From assembly GCF_018919175.1 (NCBI RefSeq), contig NZ_JAHLQL010000004.1, forward strand, positions 248,001-312,000: a DNA stretch of 64,000 nt, in the 5' to 3' direction. A model generated the notes under the pieces. The model was not told the DNA's origin, did not search any database, and saw only the letters and a program-made list of their open reading frames with translations. The translations under genes were made by a program, and so were the position numbers. This DNA comes from Clostridium simiarum. Lineage in GTDB: Bacteria > Bacillota > Clostridia > Clostridiales > Clostridiaceae. Shown here one piece after another: positions 50,740 to 59,084 of the stretch (positions within the stretch are counted from its first letter, which is position 1; each line of letters begins with the position of its first letter).

Positions 50740-51267
50740 TTACCAGCCTCGGTTGTAGCTCTTAAAGCAGTCGGTACAGACTGTTTTACCGTCCTGCAAA
50801 TGCATTTTATATTCGGGAGCACCTTCTCCGCAAAGCTCACAGAGAATGGTTTTAAAAATCTGAGCCTTTTCAGGCAACTCAAATTTAGGTTGGGAAAAAG
50901 AAAAAATTTCATCTACCGGAGCATTCAAAAATTCTTCCAGCCATTGCTCCAAATCAATGCCTTCATTTTTCCTCGGCTTTAAGCACACTCGTAGTTTTTT
51001 CCCATCTGCACGGCAAAAAAATGAAAACGCCTGCTTACCAGTCCCGTGATAAATAAGATTTCCTTTTCCAATTGTACAACTCAAAAGCACCTGAACAGCA
51101 TCAACTCCACAAGCATCGTTTTCCGTTACGCAAACGATTTCCTCATCCTCAAAAGTTGTGATTCCCATTTTTTCGATGGCCGCTTCGCACGCCTTAAACC
51201 CTATTGCAAGCCCTGCGCACTCATGTCCATGAAATGCAACTACCTTATTCCATAACTCTCTATCCAT
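50740..51267 (-). CDS. FmdE-family protein with C-terminal zinc ribbon
   Basis: A 175-residue protein. The FmdE domain begins VVAFHGHECAGLAIGFKACE, with conserved His and Cys ligands, and contains NDACGVDAVQVLLSCTIGKG. The C-terminal ~45 residues form a zinc ribbon, CELCGEGAPEY then CTDCF. FmdE proteins were named from the molybdenum formylmethanofuran dehydrogenase operon; in Clostridia they often stand beside FecBCD-like importers, hinting at molybdenum/tungsten or another metal cofactor. The precise function is unknown. Second gene of the operon, AGGAGG upstream. Confidence 0.85.
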   Translation of the reverse strand: MDRELWNKVVAFHGHECAGLAIGFKACEAAIEKMGITTFEDEEIVCVTENDACGVDAVQVLLSCTIGKGNLIYHGTGKQAFSFFCRADGKKLRVCLKPRKNEGIDLEQWLEEFLNAPVDEIFSFSQPKFELPEKAQIFKTILCELCGEGAPEYKMHLQDGKTVCTDCFKSYNRGW

Positions 51268-51285
51268 CTTTTATTTCCTCCTTTT

Positions 51286-52098
51286 TTAAACCTGCCAGTA
51301 CAGGGTAGTAATCATAGTATCAACATCCTCACAAATCATACCGTCTTTTATAACAGACTGTAAATACCTTATTATTTTTTGTTCTTCTTCTAAGGATATG
51401 TCACGATAGGTTTTCAACGCATTTACGTACAATCCATATGCTTCTTCCAGGTTTCTTTTCATGTTCCAACGCTGCTGCTCATATTCAAAACGTGGAGAAA
51501 GCCCCTGCTGCCATAGCAACCCAAACGCGTACAAAATATTTACATCGCTGTTTTCCATTTCTCCCGATATACCAACAAGCTTTTTAACAGCATCAAGTAC
51601 AGGGTCAATGCGACGAGTAGGTTGGGACAAAACGCACCAATCTCGACTGGCCTGAGAAAGCTTAAGAAATGTGCTGGCGCTTTGTACTGCAGGCGTCATA
51701 TGCGCAAAAACAAGGTTATACTTTTTTTCAAATCCTTCCTGTATTAAATCCATATTGTGCCAGTCGGCACAGTAAAATTCAATATTTGTTACATTTTCTT
51801 TCTGAGCCTTTTCTTTAGCAATCTCAATCATTCGCGGCGAAAGATCGACACCAATGACCTTTTTGCATCTGTCGGACAGCGCGAGCGCATAACTTCCTGT
51901 ACCACAGCCCACATCCAGAACAAGAGAATTACCATCAAACATTTGGTTTTGTTCAAGGAGCTGCAGAAAACGGTTTTCTTCAAACGTAGGTAGTGTATGT
52001 TCTCCAAAACCATTTGCCATAGAATTCCACTTATTTACACTTGCTTGTTTATTGTTTTCCTTCAAATGCCATTTTGCTTCAATTTCTTCAATTCTCAC
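51286..52098 (-). CDS. Class I SAM-dependent methyltransferase
   Basis: A 270-residue methyltransferase heading the minus-strand operon. Motif I is LVLDVGCGTGSYALALSDRC (about 60-79). Post-I VIGVDLSPRMIEIA and the motif IEFYCADWHNMDL follow. The substrate is unknown. It is grouped with FmdE and a FecBCD importer, an arrangement seen in anaerobes and possibly linked to modification of a metal-binding small molecule or cofactor, which is inference. The start has AAAGGGTG upstream. Confidence 0.86.
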   Translation of the reverse strand: MRIEEIEAKWHLKENNKQASVNKWNSMANGFGEHTLPTFEENRFLQLLEQNQMFDGNSLVLDVGCGTGSYALALSDRCKKVIGVDLSPRMIEIAKEKAQKENVTNIEFYCADWHNMDLIQEGFEKKYNLVFAHMTPAVQSASTFLKLSQASRDWCVLSQPTRRIDPVLDAVKKLVGISGEMENSDVNILYAFGLLWQQGLSPRFEYEQQRWNMKRNLEEAYGLYVNALKTYRDISLEEEQKIIRYLQSVIKDGMICEDVDTMITTLYWQV

Positions 52099-52494
52099 TT
52101 AATCACCCTTTCAATATAAAAATAAAAACTAAGGCTCAAATAGAACCTTCTTAGCACCTTAATATAATTTTCTGTTACTTTCATATCATTAACCACTCGT
52201 GTTGTTCAACGAACTTTTGCCAATCCTAAAGAGTCAATTTTATCGATTTCTCAAACTCTCTGATTTTTTCGAATTCATATATTTTACAAACAATATTTCA
52301 TTATTCATAAATGTTCTAGTTTATATAAGTTTCTCCTTCCTCCATTGAAAGCGCAGAGTATGGATTCGATTTGGCATAATATCACTTCAATAAAGCGAAA
52401 TTATCTGCATTATCCATGATAGGAATTATGCTTTGGTAGTTTTTTTGAAACATATTGAATACTGCTTAGCTAACATATAAAATTACAAGAACTT
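52099..52494. other. Gene-free upstream region of the importer operon
   Basis: Presumably contains the promoter for the minus-strand operon. No GTTAG-N6-CTAAC site like that at 27.5 kb was found. On the minus strand a short frame, FQKNYQSIIPIMDNADNFAL, ending in a stop near 52390 is a possible relic, not identified. Confidence 0.35.
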
Positions 52495-52721
52495 AACAAA
52501 CATTATTCCAATAATCGTGAATGCTAGAGCGGTAAATCTTCTACTATCAATTTTCCTCTTTTGTAAATTAAACATTCCTTCCTTAGTCAACTTAGTTAAT
52601 GTTTGGGACAGGTACGTCGGAGAAACTTTTTGTTTTTTTGCTAACTCCTGTATACCAACAAGCTCATTGCAAGAAAAAGCATGGTGTGAAGAGCATAATT
52701 TGTAGCTTTTGAAAATTTCAT
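52495..52721 (-). pseudogene. Rrf2-family regulator, frameshifted and truncated
   Basis: The minus strand from ATG 52721 reads MKFSKATNYALHTMLFLAMS, the standard Rrf2 N-terminus. A stop follows, and in another frame GIQELAKKQKVSPTYLSQTL then TKLTKEGMFN, the HTH recognition helices. The wing and Fe-S/sensor part are lost. Relic. Confidence 0.75.
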
Positions 52722-53057
52722 AATGTTTGAATCACTTCCAATAAAAGACTTAATATATCTATAATAGCTTTAATCATATTGTTTTGTCAAATAGTTTCTT
52801 TATATAATTTTAGTGTCAAGTTAAAATAAATTTGCTCCTAAGAAAGTTTAAATAAATTCATAAGTCTTTCACTTTAATAAATTCTTTGCATGTAGATATT
52901 GTCTTTGTGGTTTAATATATAGTGTATCTATTTGTATCAATTTTTTTCAAATCTCATTCGGTGGTTGCTGTCATAAAAGAAATCACCATTAAACTCGGAA
53001 TAATATGCTCCCCTTAAGGGAGACAGATTAAAAACAAAAAATTTCAGGCAACAAAAG
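52722..53057. other. Gene-free stretch
   Basis: AT-rich without frames. CTCCCCTTAAGGGAG (near 53010) is a near-palindrome of unknown meaning. Confidence 0.35.
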
Positions 53058-53091
53058 GCACACAAACAGACTGTTGTAGCTGTTCATGTGC
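53054..53091 (-). terminator. Terminator of the TetR-GNAT operon
   Basis: On the minus strand GCACATGAACAG pairs (two G-U or mismatched positions) with CTGTTTGTGTGC, followed by CTTTTGTTG. It lies 45-80 bp beyond the acetyltransferase stop. Confidence 0.65.
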
Positions 53092-53134
53092 TTTAGTTGT
53101 TTTCATAAAAAACTAGATGATATCATCTAAATTA

Positions 53135-53671
53135 TTAGGCAAGAGATGTTTTATATTCATTTTTCAAAATGCTCATAATGACAATATCATGCCAGCTTCC
53201 ATTGCGATAGAGTGCCTGACGTAAATTTCCTTCATGTATAAAACCCATTTTTTCATAAAGCTTTATGCCTCTTTTATTGAAGGAAAATACTTGCAAATAT
53301 ATTCGATGCAAATTTAACTCATTAAATGCAAACTCTAGTATTAAAGAAATAGCAGCTGTACCGACTCCTTTTCCCCACACCTCTTTTACTCCGATATCAA
53401 TAATACACTCAGCAGAGCGATTCTTATAATCTATATTTATCAAAGAAATGATACCCACTGCTTGATTAGTTTCTTTGTACTCGATAATATAGCCCTTAGC
53501 ACTAGATTGAGTGGCTATTGCTGAAATGTATTTTTCAGTTTCTTCCAAAGTATACATATCCAGTTGTGGACTAGTACTTTGCATAACCTCTATGTCGTTA
53601 CGCCAATTATGATAGATAGAATAATCATTTGAAGAAATTTTTCGTAGTCTTATCACTTTATTTTCAAACAT
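53135..53671 (-). CDS. GNAT N-acetyltransferase (RimJ/RimL type)
   Basis: A 178-residue acetyltransferase. FENKVIRLRKISSNDYSIYH is the RimJ/L-like N-terminus; EVWGKGVGTAAISLILEFAF contains the acetyl-CoA pyrophosphate-binding G-K-G-V/I-G-T loop; LHRIYLQVFSFNKRGIKLYE then KMGFIHEG follow the family pattern. The substrate is unknown; ribosomal protein N-termini, or small amines and antibiotics, are typical. It lies 13 bp downstream of the TetR gene, so it is probably the regulated partner. Confidence 0.88.
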   Translation of the reverse strand: MFENKVIRLRKISSNDYSIYHNWRNDIEVMQSTSPQLDMYTLEETEKYISAIATQSSAKGYIIEYKETNQAVGIISLINIDYKNRSAECIIDIGVKEVWGKGVGTAAISLILEFAFNELNLHRIYLQVFSFNKRGIKLYEKMGFIHEGNLRQALYRNGSWHDIVIMSILKNEYKTSLA

Positions 53672-53684
53672 TGCATGCGCCTCC

Positions 53685-54281
53685 TTAAGATAGAAAGTTC
53701 TCTATCATTTTTTCTATTAAGTCTACTATTTCTAAGAGATTAAAACTAGAAGAATACTGATAGCAATGATGCAACATAACGCCATCAATTAATGCAATAA
53801 ATAATTCAGCAAAGGAATTTACATCAATTTGGTTTTTAAATTCGCCTGTTTTAATTCCCATCTTAATGACTAGTTGAATATCTTGTGCAAGTTTTTCATG
53901 TCTTTCTCGTAAGTATGGAACTTTTGAAACATCGTGTGAAAGAAAGAATTCTGATTTTGCACGTACTAAGCAGGTTTCTCTATTTTGTGTTGACATTCCT
54001 ATTTTTTGAACCCAGTTTTTTATTTGAGGCAATAACGGATCATCAGGATTAGGAGTTAAAAATCGGTTATGTGGCAAAGAATCATCATATTTTAATGCAG
54101 CTATAAAAACGGAGTCAATATTTTGAAAGTGCGCGTATAATCCACCCCTTGATACTTTTGCCTCATCCATAATATCTTTCATTGCGGCATTGGAGTAACC
54201 TTTTTTTGAAAAAACCTTAAGGGCTACCTTAGCTATTTTATTTTTTCGATCTTCTAAGTATCTCTCAGTTACCTGTGGCAT
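53685..54281 (-). CDS. TetR/AcrR-family regulator
   Basis: The ATG at 54281 (GGAGGTTTATTTG spacing on the minus strand) gives 198 residues; an upstream in-frame extension lacks a ribosome site. The HTH region reads RKNKIAKVALKVFSKKGYSN, then AAMKDIMDEAKVSRGGLYAH and F, typical of TetR. The ligand-binding C-terminus ends IDLIEKMIENFLS. A perfect AATAGACA/TGTCTATT palindrome just downstream of its promoter -10 suggests autorepression. It controls the following acetyltransferase gene by co-transcription. Confidence 0.92.
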   Translation of the reverse strand: MPQVTERYLEDRKNKIAKVALKVFSKKGYSNAAMKDIMDEAKVSRGGLYAHFQNIDSVFIAALKYDDSLPHNRFLTPNPDDPLLPQIKNWVQKIGMSTQNRETCLVRAKSEFFLSHDVSKVPYLRERHEKLAQDIQLVIKMGIKTGEFKNQIDVNSFAELFIALIDGVMLHHCYQYSSSFNLLEIVDLIEKMIENFLS

Positions 54282-54300
54282 CAAATAAACCTCCTTGCAA

Positions 54301-54350
54301 AATAGACAGTGGTGTCTATTTAGTATAAGGTAATATAATCGGTTTGTCAA
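54301..54350 (-). promoter_or_regulatory. tetR promoter and operator
   Basis: Minus strand: TTGACA (54350-54345), 17 bases, TATACT (54327-54322), then the operator AATAGACA-CCAC-TGTCTATT (54320-54301) over the start-of-transcription region. Classic arrangement for TetR autoregulation. Confidence 0.8.
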
Positions 54351-54359
54351 TATTATGAC

Positions 54360-54703
54360 TCAATAATCTTCCAGTTAGGCCCATCCATCTTCAATATCAG
54401 ATCGAACTTAGATATCTGCGTGGCCTTTGTCTGCTAATGGAGATATTTCACTCATAAGCGTTTTTTCTGAAATATACCCTGACGCCAAGGGGGGACCAGG
54501 TTCAACAGACATCTTCTTTGTAAGCCTAAGTATAGTGATGGAGAGGGAAGATACTTCCAATGCCTTAGTTTTCTCAGCTTGAAAACAATAAATAGTCACT
54601 GAGAAATACCGATAGGACGGTTAAGTAGAAAATTTGCTTTTCTTGGGGCTTTAATGGTTTGACCGAAAGTCTTGAAATCAAATTTTTCTGTTGCTGGCTT
54701 CAT
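54360..54703 (-). pseudogene. XRE-type HTH regulator of conjugative elements, decayed
   Basis: The minus strand from ATG 54703 reads MKPATEKFDFKTFGQTIKAP then RKANFLLNRPIGISQ and a stop. This resembles the start of the short XRE regulators in Tn916/CTn-like elements (...FGQAIKAARKAKGLSRE...). Further codons appear only in shifted frames. A GCCAAGGGGGGACCAGG sequence at 54484 resembles 13056. Relic of another integrative element. Confidence 0.45.
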
Positions 54704-54874
54704 AATATTTCACCCTATTACCTTTTGACGTTCACCTTTCCTTTGGGATATGAGCATACATATCATAGTATTGACTGAAATATAATTTGGGAGGGCCATT
54801 TCCTTGATTTACCATTTTATTGATGATATACTTTTTATGTGAGTATGAAAAGTATGAATATGGAGGGGTTGAAA

Positions 54875-55105
54875 ATGTCATTACCAAAAGGTAAACATAT
54901 TTTTGGAACAGTCAAGGTAGGAGAACGAGGACAAATTGTAATTCCTAAAGAAGCAAGAGATTTGTTTGATATAAAATCGGGAGACACTTTATTGGTTTTA
55001 GGAGATGAGGAACAAGGGATTGCTATTACAAAAGCAGATGTTATGCAAGAAGTTGCAGTAAAAATCCTTAAAGGGTTAGGAGGGTTTAAGCCAGATGATA
55101 AATAA
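54875..55105 (+). CDS. AbrB/SpoVT-type transcriptional regulator
   Basis: A 76-residue swapped-hairpin DNA-binding protein. The ATG at 54875 is preferred (GGAGGGG 8 bases upstream) over one 36 bp earlier. GTVKVGERGQIVIPKEARDL and FDIKSGDTLLVLGDE form the AbrB fold. The short C-terminal tail (VKILKGLGGFKPDDK) is typical of clostridial AbrB proteins paired with DUF998 membrane proteins. It overlaps the downstream gene by 11 bases. Presumably a local regulator of that pair. Confidence 0.9.
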   Translation: MSLPKGKHIFGTVKVGERGQIVIPKEARDLFDIKSGDTLLVLGDEEQGIAITKADVMQEVAVKILKGLGGFKPDDK

Positions 55106-55751
55106 TATGGTAAAATCCTTTGGCGTGTCAGATATAGGCTTTATTCTCTTACTCATTGCAACGATTGGCGATTTGGTTATACCTTTTTTTCTTGCGCCAT
55201 TTTGCAAAAAGTATAATCATTTGACAATGGTAATGAGTTTGTTAGGTAATCGCAATTCCCCAGTACATTTAATATATAACTTGTGGCTTATTGCTGCGGG
55301 AATGATGCTTATTCTTGGTAGCTTAAAATTGCATACAATGTATTTACCTGCTTCAAATATACTTTCAAAAGTATTGCTATTTTGTGTAGGGCTTTATGCT
55401 ATTTGAGCTTGCATATTATCCGGTATATTTTCAGTTGGAGAAACAAAGGCACTTACAACTCTACCCGAAAAAATACATGGGTATGGCTCTGTTTTAGGAT
55501 TTTCTGTTTTAACCTTTGTTCCTTTGATTATTGGGATTGTGTCTATACGCTCAAAGGAGGTAGTTTTAAGCATTATGTCGTTTATATTTTTTGCTTTGGC
55601 TATACTGTTTTTTACTTTGTTTGTAATGGCTGATAAGGCAAGGTTTGAAAATACTATAATTTCTAATGAGGGAATATGGCAAAGATTAAGTTTGTTTTGT
55701 ATGTATGCGCCGATTATTATGGTTTCATTCAAAAATATATTTATGAAATGA
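55095..55751 (+). pseudogene. DUF998-like membrane protein with an in-frame TGA
   Basis: A continuous frame of 218 codons with one TGA at 55404 (LYAI*ACILSGIFSVGE). Six hydrophobic segments are visible, for example GFILLLIATIGDLVIPFFLA and VLSIMSFIFFALAILFFTLF. The arrangement, following an AbrB gene, is that of DUF998 proteins. Without the nonsense codon it would be full length, so this is a recent inactivation, or the stop may be read through. A TGA sequencing error is possible. Confidence 0.7.
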
Positions 55752-55759
55752 GGTAAAAT

Positions 55760-55927
55760 ATGAATAACACAAAGCAATTATACTTAGCAGATCAATTTAA
55801 AGAGCTTCACTATCGCAATAAAATGTTTATACTTCCAAATGCATAGGATATTGGCAGTGAGTTATATATGAAAAATCCAGCTTTCCAGCAATTGGAACAA
55901 CAAGCGCTGGATTTTCTTACGAAATAG
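55760..55927 (+). pseudogene. Isocitrate lyase/PEP mutase family fragment
   Basis: From ATG 55760 (ATGAGGT upstream) the frame reads MNNTKQLYLADQFKELHYRN then KMFILPNA, TAG, DIGS. LPNAWDIGSA is the N-terminal signature of the isocitrate lyase/PEP mutase family, so Trp has become TAG. After DIGSELYM the frame reads KNPAFQQLEQQALDFLTK and stops, so most of the barrel is missing. Confidence 0.7.
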
Positions 55928-56063
55928 TTAATAAAATATTTTCATGTTAATTATATAAAATCTAAATAAAGTGTATTAATTATTATAAAAGCACTGAAAT
56001 ATTATGTATTAAATATTCCAATTTAATTATAAGTACTATTAAATCTTGAATGGAGGAATTTAC
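55928..56063. other. AT-rich spacer
   Basis: No frame or structure. Presumably the promoter region for the monooxygenase-like gene. Confidence 0.3.
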
Positions 56064-56399
56064 GTGAGCAAAATAATAGAAACACCTAAACCACCTTATT
56101 ATGCAGTTATTTTTACATCCATAAGAACTTCAACTGATAATGGATATGAAAAAGTTTCTGATAACTTAGTTGATATTGTTTCTAAACAAAAGGGATTCTT
56201 AGGAGTAGAAAGTGTCAGAAATATAGAGAGCTTTGGAGTGACAATATCATACTGGGATTCTTTAGAGAGTATTAATGAATGGAAAGATAATAATCCACAT
56301 ATGAAAGCAAAGGAAATGGGAAAAAAGATGTGGTATTCAAAATATATGATACGAATTTGTAAGGTAGAGAAAGACAATTATTTTGACAATAATTTTTAA
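56064..56399 (+). CDS. Antibiotic biosynthesis monooxygenase-like (ABM domain) protein
   Basis: A 111-residue dimeric ferredoxin-like-fold protein. The GTG at 56064 has TGGAGGAATT upstream. The pattern PPYYAVIFTSIRTS...YEKVSDNLVDIVSKQKGFLG followed by VTISYWDSLESINEWKDN fits ABM-domain proteins (YdhR or heme-degrading-like). C-terminal WYSKYMIRICKVEK is also typical. Role unknown; stress- or quinone-related functions are common in the family. Single gene among relics. Confidence 0.82.
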   Translation: MSKIIETPKPPYYAVIFTSIRTSTDNGYEKVSDNLVDIVSKQKGFLGVESVRNIESFGVTISYWDSLESINEWKDNNPHMKAKEMGKKMWYSKYMIRICKVEKDNYFDNNF

Positions 56400-56614
56400 T
56401 TTTCATTTGTAAATTTTTACAAGGATATGAGTATTTATATTAGATTTAGCGACAGGAGGTACATATGAAAAAAACAAATATATTCTGAAAAACGCTATTA
56501 TGGTTTTCCAAGTTTTCTAATTGGATATAAAGATTGAACCTATGGATATAACTTTACAACCGTAAGCTTGTTTTATAATGCGAACATTAAATATAATATA
56601 GAGAGGTGCATTAT

Positions 56615-56773
56615 ATGATTACATATAGATTTGCTGAAATAAAAGATTTAAATCTGCTTGTTTCGTTGAGATTGGAATTTTTGGAAGTATCACCATCTAA
56701 TAAGTATGGAAATATTAAAGTAAATATTGAAGAGTATTTCAAAACAAAATATTACAACAGGCGTATATGTTAG
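56615..56773 (+). pseudogene. GNAT acetyltransferase N-terminal fragment
   Basis: ATG 56615 with AGAGGTG upstream. MITYRFAEIKDLNLLVSLRL then EFLEVSPSNKYG is a GNAT N-terminus, interrupted after ~43 codons at about 56745, where helicase-like sequence begins. The stop at 56771 comes from the foreign sequence. Confidence 0.65.
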
Positions 56774-57377
56774 AAGTGGGATAACATCTGCCCCAGCATC
56801 TGAAGATGCTATCCGTATGATGATAAAAATGACAGATGGTGATTCATTTGAGGCAAATCGTTCTCTAGTTCAAGAGTTGACCTTTAATAGACTAGATGAG
56901 GAATTACAAAAAAGAGGTTTAGAATTTACAGAAGTTCAAATGAAAAATTTAGGCATCCTTTCTTGTGATGATATTTACACAAATATGGGGTTACTTGTTT
57001 CAGACCAATGTAAACACTCTATCAAATTTGCAATTTTTCAAGGCACAGATAAGTTAGTGTTTAGGGATAGAAAAGAACTTACTGGTTCACTATTTGCTCA
57101 GCTTGCAGATGCCTATAAAACCATTGACTTTTATAACGGTACAAAAGCAACCTTCCATGATTTACTACGCACAGATGAGAGGGATTATCCAGAAGATGAG
57201 AAGTATTTACCGATACTCAGATTATTCGAAAAGCAAAAAGAAATCACTGGCAGTGACGTTGAAGAAGCTTTGGGGATTGGTACGACTCATGCAATTAATA
57301 TGCTCAAAGAAATGATTGATAAAGATTTGATTAGTAAGGTTGGAAATGGCAGATTGACGAAATATATAGCAAAGTAG
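56727..57377 (+). pseudogene. AlbA_2/RecG-like ATP-binding protein, N-terminally truncated
   Basis: From about 56760 the frame reads TGVYVRSGITSAPASEDAIR, as in divergent-AAA (Schlafen AlbA_2) proteins annotated as RecG-like helicases, then FEANRSLVQELTFNRLDEEL, NLGILSCDDIYTNMGLLVSD and a C-terminal winged helix GIGTTHAINMLKEMIDKDLI. The N-terminal ~100 residues are missing, replaced by the GNAT fragment in another frame. The nominal ATG at 56727 lies in the GNAT part. The product is probably non-functional unless an internal start is used. Confidence 0.7.
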
Positions 57378-57409
57378 GTCTAATAAATAATGTCAAAGAT
57401 GAAGAGTGC

Positions 57410-57697
57410 TTGAAGATGCTGGAAGGATTAAAAGAAGAGTGTGCTGACAAAGAGTACATCCATGCAGAAGGTATTACTGACGAGAAAATTAAAAGTTTTC
57501 TTCAAGAAGTCTATTTTGTGATTGAGGATAAGACACCAACCGAATATGTAAAGGAAATAATTAAAGATATTCACAACAGAAGTAATAAAGTCTATGGTTC
57601 TATAAAAATTAGAAAGAAGTTGAATGAGGGAAAGAACCCTAAAGTAAACCATAAGCGTATAGAAAGAATAATAAGTAAAAATGCTATAAAATACTGA
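57410..57697 (+). pseudogene. Chimeric frame: unknown N-terminus fused to IS3 OrfB piece
   Basis: The frame is 95 codons. The first ~45 codons (MLEGLKEECADKEYIHAEGI then TDEKIKSFLQEVYFVIED) are of unknown origin. From TEYVKEIIKDIHNRSNKVYG on it is the N-terminal HTH_21 region of IS3-family OrfB: SIKIRKKLNEG, VNHKRIERIISKN. It then stops. It is a fusion relic created by IS insertion and deletion. Confidence 0.65.
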
Positions 57698-57734
57698 ATT
57701 ATAGAAAAATTACATTTAATGGAGGTTAATATAT

Positions 57735-58181
57735 ATGGAGTTAGAGGTTAAGCTATATCCATTGGAATACAACATGGTGGACAAGTGTGTTGATTTATTT
57801 ATTAACACCTTCTCAAAAGAACCCTGGAATGACGTATATGAGTCAAGAGAACAAGTTGTAGAGTTTTTTGAGAATTACATAAATAACAATTATTTTATTG
57901 GCTACATTATAAAGATAGGCGATGAACTTGCTGGATTAAGCATAGGCGCGAAAACTCCGTGTTTAAGAGGGATGGAATATTTCATTGATCAATTTTGTAT
58001 AAGTGAAAAATTCCAAGGACAAGGGGTAGGTAGTAAGTTTCTACAACTTATCGAATTAGACATTAAAAAGCAGAACATAAATACTATAATATTAACAACT
58101 GCTAAAGGGTTCCCATCAGAAAAATTTTATATTAAAAATGGATTCAAAAAGTCTGATAGAACGATTTTTCTTGCCAAATAG
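57735..58181 (+). CDS. GNAT N-acetyltransferase
   Basis: A 148-residue acetyltransferase, start ATG 57735 with TGGAGGT upstream. FISEKFQGQGVGSKFLQLIE-like segment: QFCISEKFQGQGVGSKFLQL contains the acetyl-CoA-binding Q-x-x-G-V-G-S loop. TAKGFPSEKFYIKNGFKKSD ends the fold. Substrate unknown. Similar enzymes (AAC(6')-like) can modify aminoglycosides, but nothing here proves it. Intact amid relics. Confidence 0.87.
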   Translation: MELEVKLYPLEYNMVDKCVDLFINTFSKEPWNDVYESREQVVEFFENYINNNYFIGYIIKIGDELAGLSIGAKTPCLRGMEYFIDQFCISEKFQGQGVGSKFLQLIELDIKKQNINTIILTTAKGFPSEKFYIKNGFKKSDRTIFLAK

Positions 58182-58560
58182 GCCTAAACGAAGCAATTAA
58201 AGATATATGCTATATTGACAAGGGATTGGTATGCAACTGCTTTTGAAAAACTGATAATAAATTACAAAACATTTAGCAATGCATTTTCTGATTATCAGGT
58301 TGAAATAGATAGTGATATGTTAATGCAATTGTAATAAATAAAATTTTTTTGATTCGCAACTTTCCTGTATTAAGCATTACAGGTGGAGGATCCCACCTGT
58401 AATTGAGTAATTTTATCAGAGCAGATATTGGACAGATAAATATATTTCATATTCCTTAGTTGATAATGGAAAAATAATAGCTAATGAATCTGGAAGCATT
58501 ATAAAATCTCTTTACTACGGGCAGGAAAAGCTATGTATTAAATTGAAATTGTAATGATAG
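58182..58560. other. Relic-filled stretch before fosX
   Basis: Frames without starts: one gives SDRYWTDKYISYSLVDNGKI then IANESGSIIKSLYYGQEKLC (about 58420-58550), ending in a stop. Another gives YRYDIDKGLVCNCF-type pieces. Neither family was recognised. No terminator. Confidence 0.35.
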
Positions 58561-58638
58561 GTATTGATTATAGAAAATAGGGCTTATCTGATATTTAATA
58601 TAAGCCAACCTGAAGGAATGGAAAGGAGAGTTCATATT

Positions 58639-59052
58639 ATGATTGAAGGTGTAAGTCATATTACTTTTATTGTTAATAATTTAGATAAAACTACTCAATT
58701 ATTTAAAGAACTATTTAATGCAAAAGAAGTTTATTATAGTGGTGAAAAAAAACATTCATTATTTAAGGAACGTTTTTTTAGTATCGGCAATCAATGGATT
58801 GCCATTATGGAAGATACAAATATACTTAACAGAACCTACCATCATGTAGCATTTAAAATATCAGATTCTGATGTAGATAGTTATTTAAGCAAAATTAAAG
58901 CTTTAAATTTAGAACTAAAGCCTCCAAGAGAAAGAGTAGAAGGAGAAGGATATTCTATATACTTTTATGACTATGACAATAACTTATTTGAACTTCATAC
59001 AGAAACATTGGAAAAAAGATTATCTTCATACACAGAGATGGATAGTAAATAA
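58639..59052 (+). CDS. fosX: Fosfomycin resistance hydrolase FosX-like (VOC family)
   Basis: A 137-residue vicinal-oxygen-chelate protein closely patterned on FosX, which opens the epoxide of fosfomycin with water. The ATG at 58639 (AAAGGAGAG upstream) is chosen over one 75 bp earlier. Metal ligands are His7 (GVSHITF), the His of YHHVAFKI and the Glu of NNLFELHTE. The catalytic-Glu region KERFFSIGNQWIAIMED and the motif GEGYSIYFYDYD match FosX of Listeria, which also runs ...RSIYFYDFDN. It should be manganese dependent. A single gene bordered by relics, so probably acquired. Resistance activity needs testing. Confidence 0.9.
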   Translation: MIEGVSHITFIVNNLDKTTQLFKELFNAKEVYYSGEKKHSLFKERFFSIGNQWIAIMEDTNILNRTYHHVAFKISDSDVDSYLSKIKALNLELKPPRERVEGEGYSIYFYDYDNNLFELHTETLEKRLSSYTEMDSK

Positions 59053-59084
59053 ATTGTATTAATCTTAATTTACAATATTCTTAG

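Noticed and set aside
55394..55777. 127-codon minus-strand frame over the DUF998 relic
   Set aside because: Antisense shadow; the plus strand shows clear membrane-protein helices and linkage with the AbrB gene.
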